From: CAVTWD01 sp963738325
Lineage (GTDB): Bacteria > Actinomycetota > Acidimicrobiia > Acidimicrobiales > Ilumatobacteraceae
Direction of reading: 5' to 3'
Length of the DNA stretch: 14,383 bases
Assembly: GCA_963738325.1 (NCBI GenBank)
Contig: CAVTWD010000022.1
Location: 1-14,383, forward strand
Shown one piece after another: positions 1 through 6,735 of the stretch; the stretch's first letter is position 1; every line of letters starts with the position of its first letter. Under the pieces are notes generated by a model. It was not told where the DNA came from. It made no database searches and saw only the letters and a list, made by a program, of their open reading frames with translations. Made by a program: the position numbers and the translations under genes.

Positions 1-500
1 TTCGAGGAAGCGGTGCTGGGTGGCGGGGTCCATCGGGAACGCGGCGGTGAGCCCGACGGCCGGCGCCTCGACCACGAGGCGCTCCATGTCGACGGTCAGC
101 TCGAGCGTCGGGTCGGCCTCGATGGCGTCGAGGAGCGTCGCGAACCGACGGCATGGTCGATGACGATCGGCGCCAGGCCGATCTTCGTGCAGTTGTTGCG
201 GAAGATGTCGGAGAAGCGGGGCGAGATGACGGCGTCGAAGCCGTAGTCCTGGAGCGCCCATACCGCGTGCTCGCGGCTGGAACCGCCGCCGAAGTTCCGC
301 CCGCGACGAGGATGGTCGCGCCGGCGTAGCGCTCGTGGTTGAGGACGAAGTCCGGTCGTTGCGCCACGTGGCGAAGAGGCCGGCACCGAAGCCGGTGCGC
401 TCGACCCGCTTGAGCCACTCGGCCGGGATGATCTGGTCGGTGTCGACGTCGGAGCGACGGAGCGGCACTGCGGTGCCCGCATGACCCGACCGGCCTTCAT
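1..500 (-). CDS. leuD: 3-isopropylmalate dehydratase small subunit (LeuD), partial and frameshifted
   Basis: Small subunit of isopropylmalate isomerase, which with LeuC converts 2-isopropylmalate to 3-isopropylmalate in cytosolic leucine biosynthesis. The start is ATG at 500-498. Joining frames gives the N-terminal stretch PLRRSDVDTDQIIPAEWLKR, then the family signature GRNFGGGSSREHAVWAL and the segment FSDIFRNNCTKIGLAPIVI, all typical of LeuD. The C-terminal part (LTVDMERLVVEAPAVGL, then FPMDPATQHRFLE) runs off the left edge, so perhaps the last ten or so residues are missing. At least four single-base shifts are needed (near 478, 358, 303 and 165), mostly in G or C runs. The start overlaps the leuC stop as ATGA (500-497), so the two are translationally coupled. 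All motifs are intact once joined, which argues for sequencing error over a pseudogene. Confidence 0.93.
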
Positions 501-1890
501 GCCAGGTCCTCCGGTGTCCGAAGTGGCCGGCGACGGCGGTCGCGGCGGCCACCGCGGGTGAGACGAGGTGGGTGCGGCCGCCCCTGCCCTGGCGGCCCTC
601 GAAGTTGCGGTTCGAGGTGCGACCGACCGCTCGCCGGGCGGCGAGCTTGTCGGGGTTCATGCCGAGGCACATGGAGCAGCCAGGCTCCCGCCAGTCGGCG
701 CCGGCGGCGCGGAAGAGTGTCGAGGCCCTCTTCCTCGGCCTGGGCCTTCACGGCGCGGCTGCCCGGCACGACCATGCACCCTCGGCACGCTCGCCCGGCG
801 GCCGTCAGGACGTGCGGCCGCCGCCCGCAAGTCCTCGATGCGCGAGTTCGTGCACGAGCCGATGAACACCGTGTCGGGACGGATGTCCTGCATCGGCGTG
901 CCCGCGCGTGAGGCCCATGTAGGTGAGGGCCCGCGACGCCGCCTCGCGCTCGTCGGCTCGGCGAACGAGTCCGGGTCGGGACCGCGCCGTCGATGGTCGC
1001 CACCTGCCCGGGGTTGGTGCCCCAGGTGACGTGGGGCCGAGCCGCGCGGCGTCGATCGTGACCCGGCTGTCCCAGTCCGCGTCGTCGTCCGATCGGGAGC
1101 GTCCTGCCAGTGGTCGAGCGCCTCGCTCCCAGCGCCGCGCCCTTCGGGCGAAGGGGCGGCCCTCGAGGTAGGCGAAGGTCGTGTCGTCCGGCGCGACCAG
1201 CCCGGCGCGCGCGCCCGCCTCGATGGACATGTTGCAGACCGTCATCCGGCCTTCCATCGAGAGGGCGCGGATCGCCTCGACCCGCGGTACTCGATGACAT
1301 GGCCGATGCCGCCGCCGGTGCCGATCTCGGCCGATGACGGCGAGGATGACGTCCTTGGCGGTCACGCCGGGCGGGCAGCTCGCCCTCGACCTCGACCGCC
1401 ATCCACTTCGGGCCGGGACCTGCGGGTAGCGTCTGGGTGGCGAGCACGTGCTCGACCTCGGAGGTGCCGATCCCGAAGGCGAGCGCGCCGAAGGCGCCGT
1501 GGGTGGCCGTGTGGGAGTCGCCGCAGACGATGGTCATCCCCGGCTGCGTGCGGCCCTGCTCCGGGCCGATGACGTGGACGATGCCCTGGCCGGATCGCCC
1601 ATCGGGTAGAGGGTGATGCCGAACTCGTCGGCGTTGGCCCGCATCACCTCGACCTGGCGAGCCGAGATGGGGTCGGCGATCGGCTGGTCGATGTCCGCGG
1701 TCGGGACGTTGTGGTCCTCCGTGGCGACTGTGAGGTCCGGCCGCCGAACGGTGCGATGGGCCAGACGGAGACCGTCGAAGGCCTGCGGGCTCGTCACCTC
1801 GTGGACGAGGTGGAGGTCGATGTAGAGGAGGTCCGGCTTGCCCGGAGCCGACCGCACGACGTGGTGATCCCACACCTTCTGGGGCAGGGT
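497..1890 (-). CDS. leuC: 3-isopropylmalate dehydratase large subunit (LeuC), frameshifted
   Basis: Large, iron-sulfur-carrying subunit of isopropylmalate isomerase (aconitase superfamily). Visible in different frames are KVWDHHVV and LLYIDLHLVHEVTSPQAFDG at the N-terminus, VATEDHNVPT, CGDSHTATHGAFGALAFGIG, MEGRMTVCNMSIEAGARAGL, FIGSCTNSRIEDLRAA with the first cluster cysteine, GCMVVPGSRAVK, and a C-terminal RNFEGRQGRGGRTHLVSPAV followed by GHFG-TPEDLA. At least six single-base frameshifts are needed (for example near 1600, 1370, 1332, 1285 and 1160, and one near 515). The start is unclear: TAG at 1893-1891 precedes the TLPQKVWD stretch, GTG at 1875 is the first in-frame start, and a GGAGGA followed by TTG at 1910 lies one frame away. 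The stop at 499-497 overlaps the leuD start. The divergent IclR gene is a probable regulator. Confidence 0.93.
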
Positions 1891-1910
1891 CTACGCCGGT
1901 CTTCTCTCAA

Positions 1911-2031
1911 TCCTCCGCTCTTTGGCTTCGCTCGGTTGCCACTATACGCTTGCTCCGCTTTCTACTCATTGTGTGTCTCGCTCCGCCCGATCGGATAAAC
2001 CCCGCGCTCTCCACAGAGTGCATGATTGCAT
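1911..2031. promoter_or_regulatory. Divergent leuCD / IclR control region
   Basis: About 120 bp between the leuC and IclR starts, visibly more A+T-rich than its surroundings. On the minus strand TATAGT (1946-1941) is a good -10 for leuC with no clear -35, and GGAGGA (1916-1911) is a possible ribosome site. On the plus strand GATAAA (1994-1999) is a candidate -10 for the IclR gene, with TTGTGT 19 bases upstream. The right edge has the perfect 8-bp palindrome GCATATGC (2028-2035), which overlaps the IclR ATG and is preceded by two further TGCA tetramers. IclR regulators next to leuCD are known in actinobacteria (LtbR, NdgR); that this palindrome is the operator is my inference. Confidence 0.5.
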
Positions 2032-2711
2032 ATGCTCGCTGCCCATGGGAGCCTCGAGCGTCAGTCGGACCGGGCCGGGGTCGTCGACAAGGCGGCCGCC
2101 ATCCTCGACGCGGTCGGAGCCTCGGACCGGCCCCGCTGTCGGCCTCATGGCGGCCACCGGGTTCCCCCGGGCGACCGCTCACCGCCTGGCGGTCGCGCGG
2201 CGCCGCCACGGGCTGGTCGGCCGGCGGGACGAGTCCGGGCGCTTCGTGCTCGGGCCTGCGCCTCATCAGCCCTCGGCCACGCGGCGGCCGGCGCCCTGCC
2301 TCTGCGTCGCTGGCCCGGCCCGCCCCGAGGCCCCTCCGCGACGAGACCGGCGAGGGCGTGCAGCTCTACGTGCCCGAAGAGGGCGGCCGTCGTTGCGTCC
2401 TCTCCCTCCAATCGCCCCACGGCCTGCGCTGGATCGTGGCCGAGGGCGCGCTCCTCCCCCTTCGACCGCGGCTCGGCCGGTCACGTTTCGGCGGCGACGG
2501 GGTCGGTCCGGCGGGCTGGGTGGAGTCGGTCGAGGAGCGCGAGCCCGGCGTGGCGTCCGTGAGCGCGGGCGTGCGGGGGCCCGACGGGGCCGTCATCGCC
2601 GCGGTGAGCGTCTCCGGGCCGGTCGAGCGCCTGTCCCGGCGACCAGGCTCCCGCTTCGGCGCCGCGGTCGTCGCCGCGGCGAGGGCCATCGAGGTCGCGA
2701 TCGCCGGCTGA
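2032..2711 (+). CDS. IclR-family transcriptional regulator, frameshifted
   Basis: DNA-binding regulator, probably of leuCD. The N-terminal part shows the typical opening GVVDKAAAILDAVGASDRP, then the helix-turn-helix recognition stretch MAATGFPRATAHRLAVA (around 2149) in a second frame. The effector domain is in a third frame: GEGVQLYVPEEGGRRCVLSL, then GWVESVEEREPGVASVSA, DGAVIAAVSVSGPVERL and AAARAIEVAIAG at the stop. These are conserved IclR C-terminal features. Length is about 225 residues after joining, slightly short for the family. ATG at 2032 is the best start; TTG at 2026 and later codons are possible. At least four frameshifts are needed. Divergent orientation to leuC matches the LtbR/NdgR arrangement of other actinobacteria, where an IclR protein controls leucine biosynthesis; the regulatory target here is inferred from that. 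Confidence 0.85.
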
Positions 2712-2751
2712 CCCGCCGCTCGGTGCCGCGCCCGCCGCCGACGCGTCACGT

Positions 2752-2923
2752 CTACTCCCAGGCGAAGGCCGGCCACCGGGCGGGCTTGCCGAGGGGCAGG
2801 ACGAGCTCGAGGTACCGCAGCATCTCGGGGCTGGGACGGCTCCACAGCCACTCCTCGGCCATCCACTCGGGTACCTCTGTCCTCGACGATGGGATCGCGG
2901 ACCAGCGCGGTCATGCTCGCCAC
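2752..2923 (-). CDS. Small 56-residue protein of unknown function, one frameshift
   Basis: Not recognised. GTG at 2923-2921 is preceded at six bases by AAGGAGG (2936-2930), the strongest Shine-Dalgarno I found in the window; ATG at 2914 is three codons downstream in the same frame. The first 15 residues are MASMTALVRDPIVED. One base shift near 2877 joins them to VPEWMAEEWLWSRPSPEMLR, then YLELVLPLGKPARWPAFAWE and TAG at 2754-2752. The product is acidic and tryptophan-rich, with no signal peptide or membrane helix. Its composition looks like a real protein, not a GC-rich shadow frame. It converges with the IclR gene and diverges from the gene at 3169. Two hairpins lie in its presumed leader. 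A coding gene is probable but unproven. Confidence 0.5.
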
Positions 2924-2961
2924 CGTCCACCTCCTTCGCTCGTTCGTCGTTCGCCAGCAGA

Positions 2962-3005
2962 GACGGCCCACACCGTCCGCGATGACGCCACTACCGAAAG
3001 TGGCG
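2962..3005 (-). promoter_or_regulatory. Two adjacent hairpins in the leader of the small gene
   Basis: Two inverted repeats lie 38-82 bases upstream of the GTG start at 2923. One has 7-bp arms CGCCACT and AGTGGCG (2986-2992 and 2999-3005) around a six-base loop. The other has 5-bp arms GACGG and CCGTC (2962-2966 and 2973-2977) around six bases. Between them and the start is a purine-rich stretch containing the ribosome site. A leader RNA with two stems followed by an exposed Shine-Dalgarno could be regulatory, but I recognise no riboswitch class. The rest of the 245-bp gap to the plus-strand gene (3006-3168) shows nothing I can support. Confidence 0.3.
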
Positions 3006-3168
3006 GCCCGGCCCGGCTGTCCAAGCTCACTCGCCGCCCTGGCGACCCCTGCTGCGGGCTTCTGGCGTGGGATCGTCTCACTGGAGCCGTGGCCGCGCCA
3101 GCAGCCGATCGACGCGATTCGCCGACCGCCCTTTCCGGATCGGCGGGTGCCAGGCACGTCCTCCGGTC

Positions 3169-3585
3169 ATGAGTGATCTCGCCCTGACCACGACCACCCT
3201 CGCCCTCGAGGCCAGCCAGCACCGGATGGGCTGGGGACATCCCGCACGGCTGTTCGGCATCACGCCGTCGTTCACCTGGGTGCAGGTGGACGAGGGCGAC
3301 CCGTACGACATCGTCGGCCTCTTCACCCTGCTTCCGGGCGAGGACTTCGTGGCCATCGCTCTCGTCGTCGAGGGCTGGGCCTCGCCCCCGGGCGGCCCGC
3401 GGCCCCGCCGCCACCCTCGCCGGCACCGGGTGCGGACCGCGGTCGCGGTGGACCGCGCCGGCGGCTACGTCGCCGTCGTCCGCGAGCGCGACGGCGAGCC
3501 CGAGGTGATGCCTCCGGGCGGCACGGGCGCGCTGATGGACGAGCTTCTGCAGGTCTGGCAGCGGGCGACGGCCGTCGAGAGCTGA
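3169..3585 (+). CDS. Conserved-type actinobacterial hypothetical protein
   Basis: A 138-residue soluble protein, start ATG at 3169 giving MSDLALTTTTLALEASQHRM, with no signal peptide or membrane segment. The middle contains FGITPSFTWVQVDEGDPYDI and LVVEGWASPPG; the second half contains HPRRHRVRTAVAVDRAGGYV, then a short acidic link and GALMDELLQVW. The VEGWA...HP.R.RVRTAVAV arrangement resembles small uncharacterised actinobacterial proteins I have seen, but I cannot name a family or a function. A proline/arginine-rich stretch around residues 74-85 may hide a pair of compensating frame errors. It reads through without a stop. No Shine-Dalgarno is obvious. It converges on the DUF3500 gene with a 16-bp gap and no terminator hairpin. 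Confidence 0.65.
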   Translation: MSDLALTTTTLALEASQHRMGWGHPARLFGITPSFTWVQVDEGDPYDIVGLFTLLPGEDFVAIALVVEGWASPPGGPRPRRHPRRHRVRTAVAVDRAGGYVAVVRERDGEPEVMPPGGTGALMDELLQVWQRATAVES

Positions 3586-3601
3586 CCGACCACGTGCCGA
3601 G

Positions 3602-4742
3602 CTAGGTGCGGTGATGCGCGGCGCGGTGCTCGGCCAGGACGTCGGCGCCGAAGTCGCCGTCCGGGTCGCGCCAGACCGCGTGCGCGTGGTTGACGCCCCG
3701 CTGGGTGTTGTCGTACTCGACCAGGAGTCGCGGTCCCTGCACCCGGTAGTAGTGGGGCTGGCCTGGCTCGAGGCCACCGGCCCACGCGAAGTGGAGGGCC
3801 AGCAGGCGGTCGCCGGCGAACTTCTCCGCCTCGGCGTCGGCGAGCGCCTCGGGCACCCGCTCCACGTAGACGGCCAGAAGCGCCCGCAGCAGCTCCTGCT
3901 GGCCGGCGTCGAGCGCGGTGACGGCGACGCCCTTCGCTGGGCTCTCGCCAAGGGTGAGGCGCACGGCCTCGAGATCCTCCGGCCGCAGTCCGATCGCCTC
4001 CTCGGCGTGGCGTTGCGTGGCTTCGAGCCGGGCGGAGAACGCTCGTCAGGACTGCGCCAGATGCGCTGCAAGGGGATGGGCAGGTCCCCGTCCGACAGCC
4101 GAGGGCGGTTGCCGCCGACGATGTCGGTCGGCGCCACAGGGGCGAGGATGGCGTGGGCGCGCTGCCCGTCGTCGAGCGCACGGACGAGCTCGCGGCCCAG
4201 ATCCTCCGCGCCGGCGAGCGGCCGCAGCGGATGAGGGCCGAGGAGCGGCGACGACGCCGGGTCCGCGCCCATGAAGCTCGGCGTGCACGAGCGGGCCTCG
4301 CCGTCGACGACGGTGTGGTGGATCGAGACGTGGTGGCCGCCGAGCGCCACGACCACGTGCCCGAGGCCGGATCCCCGAACACCCGCAGGTAGTACCAGGA
4401 GGGGTCCCGTCCCCGGGTGCGACCCGGGAACATGCCGGTCCAGCCCTCGGCCTCGTCGAGGACGTTCTCGAGGCCCATGATCGTCGCCACCGTCACGTAG
4501 CCGGCACGCGACAGCCCGGAGGCGACGAGCTGGAGGGCGAGGCGCTGCTGCGGTGGGGCCAGGTCCGCCAGCGTGACGCCGCCGTGGTCGGTCGGTGTGT
4601 AGAACCACAGCAGTCGCTCGTCATCGGACGGGAACGGCCACACCGCCGCCTCCCGCTGGCCGGCGTCGAGCGTGTCGATGAGCGCCGCGGCCGCGTCGGC
4701 CATGCGGCCGGCCAGATCCCGCCGAGCCACTCGATCGCTCAT
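3602..4742 (-). CDS. DUF3500-family protein, frameshifted
   Basis: About 380 residues after joining three frames. The first frame starts at ATG 4742 (MSDRVARRDLAGRMADAAAA) and includes LIDTLDAGQREAAVWPF, GYVTVATIMGLENVLDEAEG and PSWYYLRVFGDPASGTWSWR. The second, from about 4350, has GGHHVSIHHTVVDGEARSCT and PTDIVGGNRPRLSDGDLPIP. The third, from about 4035, has RLEATQRHAEEAIGLRPEDL and the C-terminal hallmark VEYDNTQRGVNHAHAVWRD, then DGDFGADVLAEH. The HHVSIHHT and YDNTQ...NHxHxVWRD motifs identify DUF3500, whose biochemical role is not established. The paired histidines suggest a metal or acid-base role, which is speculation. There is no signal peptide. Its start overlaps the stop of the repeat-borne mini-ORF as ATGA (4742-4739), so it is probably translated from the monooxygenase transcript. 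Confidence 0.85.
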
Positions 4743-4843
4743 CGATCCCCGCTCTCGGCCGCTCGGGCCATTCGCTCGCTCCGCTCGCTCATCAGATCCC
4801 CGCTCCCGGCCGCTCGGGCCATTCGCTCGCTCCGCTCGCTCAT
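4739..4843 (-). CDS. 34-residue mini-ORF made of two repeat copies
   Basis: A short frame formed entirely by the second and third copies of the tandem repeat. It begins at ATG 4843 with MSERSERMARAAGSGD, continues through leucine into a second near-identical copy (glycine replaced by glutamate), and ends at TGA 4741-4739. Its start overlaps the monooxygenase stop as ATGA (4843-4840), and its stop overlaps the DUF3500 start as ATGA (4742-4739). A purine tract GGGAGCGGGG precedes each repeat ATG by five or six bases and could serve as a ribosome site. It may act as a translational relay with no role for the peptide. Expression is not shown. Confidence 0.35.
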   Translation of the reverse strand: MSERSERMARAAGSGDLMSERSERMARAAESGDR

Positions 4844-4893
4844 CGATCCCCGCTCCCGGCCGCTCGGGCCATTCGCTCGCTCCGCTCGCTCAT
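4743..4893 (-). repeat. Three tandem copies of a 50-51 bp repeat
   Basis: On the minus strand the copies start at ATG 4893, 4843 and 4792 and are 50, 51 and 50 bp long. Each begins ATGAGCGAGCGGAGCGAGCG, continues with AATGGCCCGAGCGGCCGGGA and ends GCGGGGATC plus one or two bases. The first two are essentially identical apart from the junction; the third has one C/T difference at the seventeenth base before its end. A 50-bp unit shifts frame by one, so each ends in a TGA that overlaps the next ATG; the 51-bp copy stays in frame. The first copy supplies the last 17 residues of the monooxygenase. Each unit has an internal GGCC-CGAGC-GGCC stem. There are no unique spacers, so this is not CRISPR. 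The DUF3500 5' end (ATGAGCGATCG) resembles a decayed copy. Confidence 0.9.
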
Positions 4894-6078
4894 CGTCCCG
4901 GCTCCGTCCAGGCCGAAGATCAGCTCGGGGTCGCCGGGGCGCCAGCTCCCCTCCACCTGCGAGCGGGCGCCGATGCGTCGGGTCCGCTCGAGCAGGTTGC
5001 GACCGAGGGCCAGCTGGCCCGGCTCCCACGCCCGCAGAGCGGAGGGGACATCAGTGGCACCCTGGAGGGCTGCCGCCAACGACCAGGCATCGGCCGCCGC
5101 CTTGGCGGTGCCTGCCGCGGCGTGGGGCCGGGCGACGAAGGCGGCGTCGCCGATCAGGCACACCCGGTCGAAGGCCATCTTCGGCACGTCGACGTCGAAG
5201 ATCACCTGCACGAAGGGCTGCTCCGTGCTCACCACGACGTCGGCGATCACCGCTGGCAACCGGTTCGCGGCCGTGGACCGCAGCTCGACGATCTGGTCGG
5301 CGCGCGCCGTGCCCGGGGGGATCGACAGCTCCCGCCGCACTCCGTCGGAACCCACCAGCACGTCGTCGAGGTCACCGCCGACAAGGTAGTTGCGGTACCA
5401 GACGAAGTTCACCAGGCGCTCTCCCGGCACGACCGAGCCGTCCGCGCCCGGGATCGGGTACACGAGGATGTGGCTGTTGGCGTAGACGTAGTACGTGATG
5501 GCGTCGCCGAGCGCCCGTGCGGTCGCCGGCGGCAGGGTCTGCTCCGGCACCATGCCCCGCCAGGCCACGTAGCCGGCATAGACCGGCGCCACGTCGGGAA
5601 GGAGGCGGCGCCGGGTGGCCGAGCCGATCCCCTCCGCGCAGACGAGTAGGTCGACGGCGGTCGCCCGTCCGTCACCGAACGCCACCCGCACCTCGTCTGC
5701 GTCCACCTCGAAGCCGACGACCTCTCGGCCCAGCTCGTAGCGCTCCTGCCCGAAGCACTGCAGCAGGTGGCGGTAGACCGTGTTCCACGAGCTGAAGCGA
5801 TAGGTGTGCGCCTCGTCGTGGACGATGCCGCCGTCGCGGGCCAGGTAGCGGATGCGGGCTCGTCGCGCGTGCTGATGCCGCCGAGATCCAGTCCGGCCCG
5901 CTCGACGAGGTACCGGGAGCTGGCGGGCAGGAAGCCGATGCCCGCCCCCCGTTGCTCCAGCTCGGCGGGCGAGCGCTCGTACACGTCGACGTCGGCGCCC
6001 AGGTCGCGCGGACGAGCGCCGCGGTCAGCCCGCCGAGCGAGCCCCCGGCCCCACCGCGATGCGCCACGCGGAGGCCAT
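4840..6078 (-). CDS. FAD-dependent monooxygenase, 2,6-dihydroxypyridine hydroxylase-like, frameshifted
   Basis: Flavoprotein hydroxylase of the PHBH-like group (FAD_binding_3), expected to use NAD(P)H and O2 to hydroxylate an aromatic or N-heteroaromatic ring in the cytosol. Start ATG 6078 gives MASAWRIAV, then after a shift GAGGSLGGLTAALVR, the Rossmann GxGxxG loop binding FAD. Next is DLGADVDVYERSPAELEQRG, whose acidic residue ends the second strand, then SSWNTVYRHLLQCFGQERYE, LLVCAEGIGSATRRRLLPDV (DG/EG motif region) and the second FAD motif IGDAAFVARPHAAAGTAKAA. The last closely resembles 2,6-dihydroxypyridine 3-hydroxylases; the substrate is not proven. Length is about 410 residues. Three frameshifts are needed (about 6050, 6010 and 5860). 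The last 17 residues come from the tandem repeat, beyond a normal-looking end at GLDGAGT. It begins four bases after the PPOX stop. Confidence 0.9.
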
Positions 6079-6082
6079 CGTG

Positions 6083-6604
6083 TCACGGCTTGCCGAAGGT
6101 GGCCACCCGCTCGACGTCGCACACGAACAGGGCGCGGCGCTCGTCGATCGCCGGGTCGCGCAGCCCGTACGGCGGCGGCTGCTGCGTGTACTTCGTCCAG
6201 ATGCGGTCCAGCTGGGCGGTGACCCGCTCACCCACGGCGGGGTCGTCCTCGGACAGCTCCTCGTTGGCGCTGCAGCGGATGCTGACCCAATGGTACGCGT
6301 TGTCGGGGTTGACCAGCACCAGGGTCAGGTGCGGGTTCTTGCGGATCCAGCCGTACTTGCGGCGGTGGGTGGCCACGTTGACGAGCACCTTGTCGCCCTC
6401 GTAGTCGAACCACATCGGGGTCAGGTTGGGTCGCCCGTCGCCGCCGATGACCGCCAGCACGCAGGCGATCGGTCGATCCAGCAGCTGCTTGTACATCGGA
6501 TCGAGATCGTCGAGCGAGGCGATCTCGACGTGCCCGCCGACGCTGAACTGCTCGGGTTGCAGCCCGGAGGCGACGTCCAGGAACTGGGCCACTCGAATGG
6601 TCAT
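6083..6604 (-). CDS. PPOX-class (pyridoxamine 5'-phosphate oxidase-fold) oxidoreductase, probably F420-dependent
   Basis: Intact 173-residue split-barrel flavin/deazaflavin-type protein. The N-terminal third is unique; the barrel begins about residue 44 with DRPIACVLAVIGGDGRPNLT, then PMWFDYEGDKVLVNVATHRR, KYGWIRKNPHLTLVLVNPDN and AYHWVSIRCSANEEL. The C-terminal part contains DRIWTKYTQQPPPYG. GDGRPxxTPMWFDYEGDxVLxNV followed by a K(Y)xxIRKNPxLTLxLVxPDN stretch is typical of actinobacterial PPOX proteins annotated as F420-dependent reductases; whether the cofactor is F420 or FMN cannot be told from this. ATG 6604 is preceded by a G-rich GGGGGGA site. It is first in an operon with the monooxygenase and is probably driven by the promoter at 6650-6679. 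A role in reducing or recycling an intermediate of the same pathway is inferred from position. Confidence 0.88.
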   Translation of the reverse strand: MTIRVAQFLDVASGLQPEQFSVGGHVEIASLDDLDPMYKQLLDRPIACVLAVIGGDGRPNLTPMWFDYEGDKVLVNVATHRRKYGWIRKNPHLTLVLVNPDNAYHWVSIRCSANEELSEDDPAVGERVTAQLDRIWTKYTQQPPPYGLRDPAIDERRALFVCDVERVATFGKP

Positions 6605-6624
6605 GCCGATCCCCCCAGCACGCG

Positions 6625-6640
6625 ATTTGTACGCTCAAAT
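6625..6640. promoter_or_regulatory. Inverted repeat, candidate regulator-binding site
   Basis: Arms ATTTG and CAAAT are separated by six bases, an A/T-rich palindrome in very G/C-rich surroundings. It lies immediately downstream of the predicted start of the minus-strand operon transcript and 20-36 bases upstream of the PPOX ATG, where a repressor would block transcription. The nearby GntR protein is the obvious candidate, by inference only. Confidence 0.4.
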
Positions 6641-6649
6641 GGTGGCTGC

Positions 6650-6679
6650 ATGATGCGTACCGGCAGCGCATGGTGTCAA
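6650..6679 (-). promoter_or_regulatory. Predicted sigma70-type promoter of the PPOX-monooxygenase-DUF3500 operon
   Basis: On the minus strand a perfect TTGACA (6679-6674) is followed after 18 bases by CATCAT (6655-6650), four of six matches to TATAAT. Transcription would start near 6643, leaving about 38 bases of leader before ATG 6604. The -10 overlaps the 9-bp palindrome GCATGATGC (6648-6656), and the leader contains the ATTTG/CAAAT repeat. Confidence 0.5.
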
Positions 6680-6700
6680 GGAGCGTGACCATCATCGGAC

Positions 6701-6730
6701 TTGACCGCCAACCTTGTCCGGCCATTTACT
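6701..6730 (+). promoter_or_regulatory. Predicted promoter of the GntR operon, probably leaderless
   Basis: TTGACC (6701-6706), 18 bases, then TTTACT (6725-6730). The GntR ATG lies at 6736, so the expected transcript would begin at or within a base or two of the start codon. No Shine-Dalgarno precedes that ATG. Leaderless mRNAs are common in actinobacteria. The -35 overlaps an imperfect inverted repeat, CGGACTTG (6696-6703) and CTTGTCCG (6713-6720), a possible autoregulatory site. Confidence 0.5.
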
Positions 6731-6735
6731 ACGTC

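Noticed and set aside
1..1890. leuC and leuD as true pseudogenes
   Set aside because: All active-site and cluster-binding motifs are preserved across frames and shifts fall mainly in G/C runs, which fits sequence error better than decay.
4743..4893. Tandem repeat as a CRISPR array
   Set aside because: The units abut directly with no unique spacers, are 50-51 bp and read as coding sequence; no cas gene is present.
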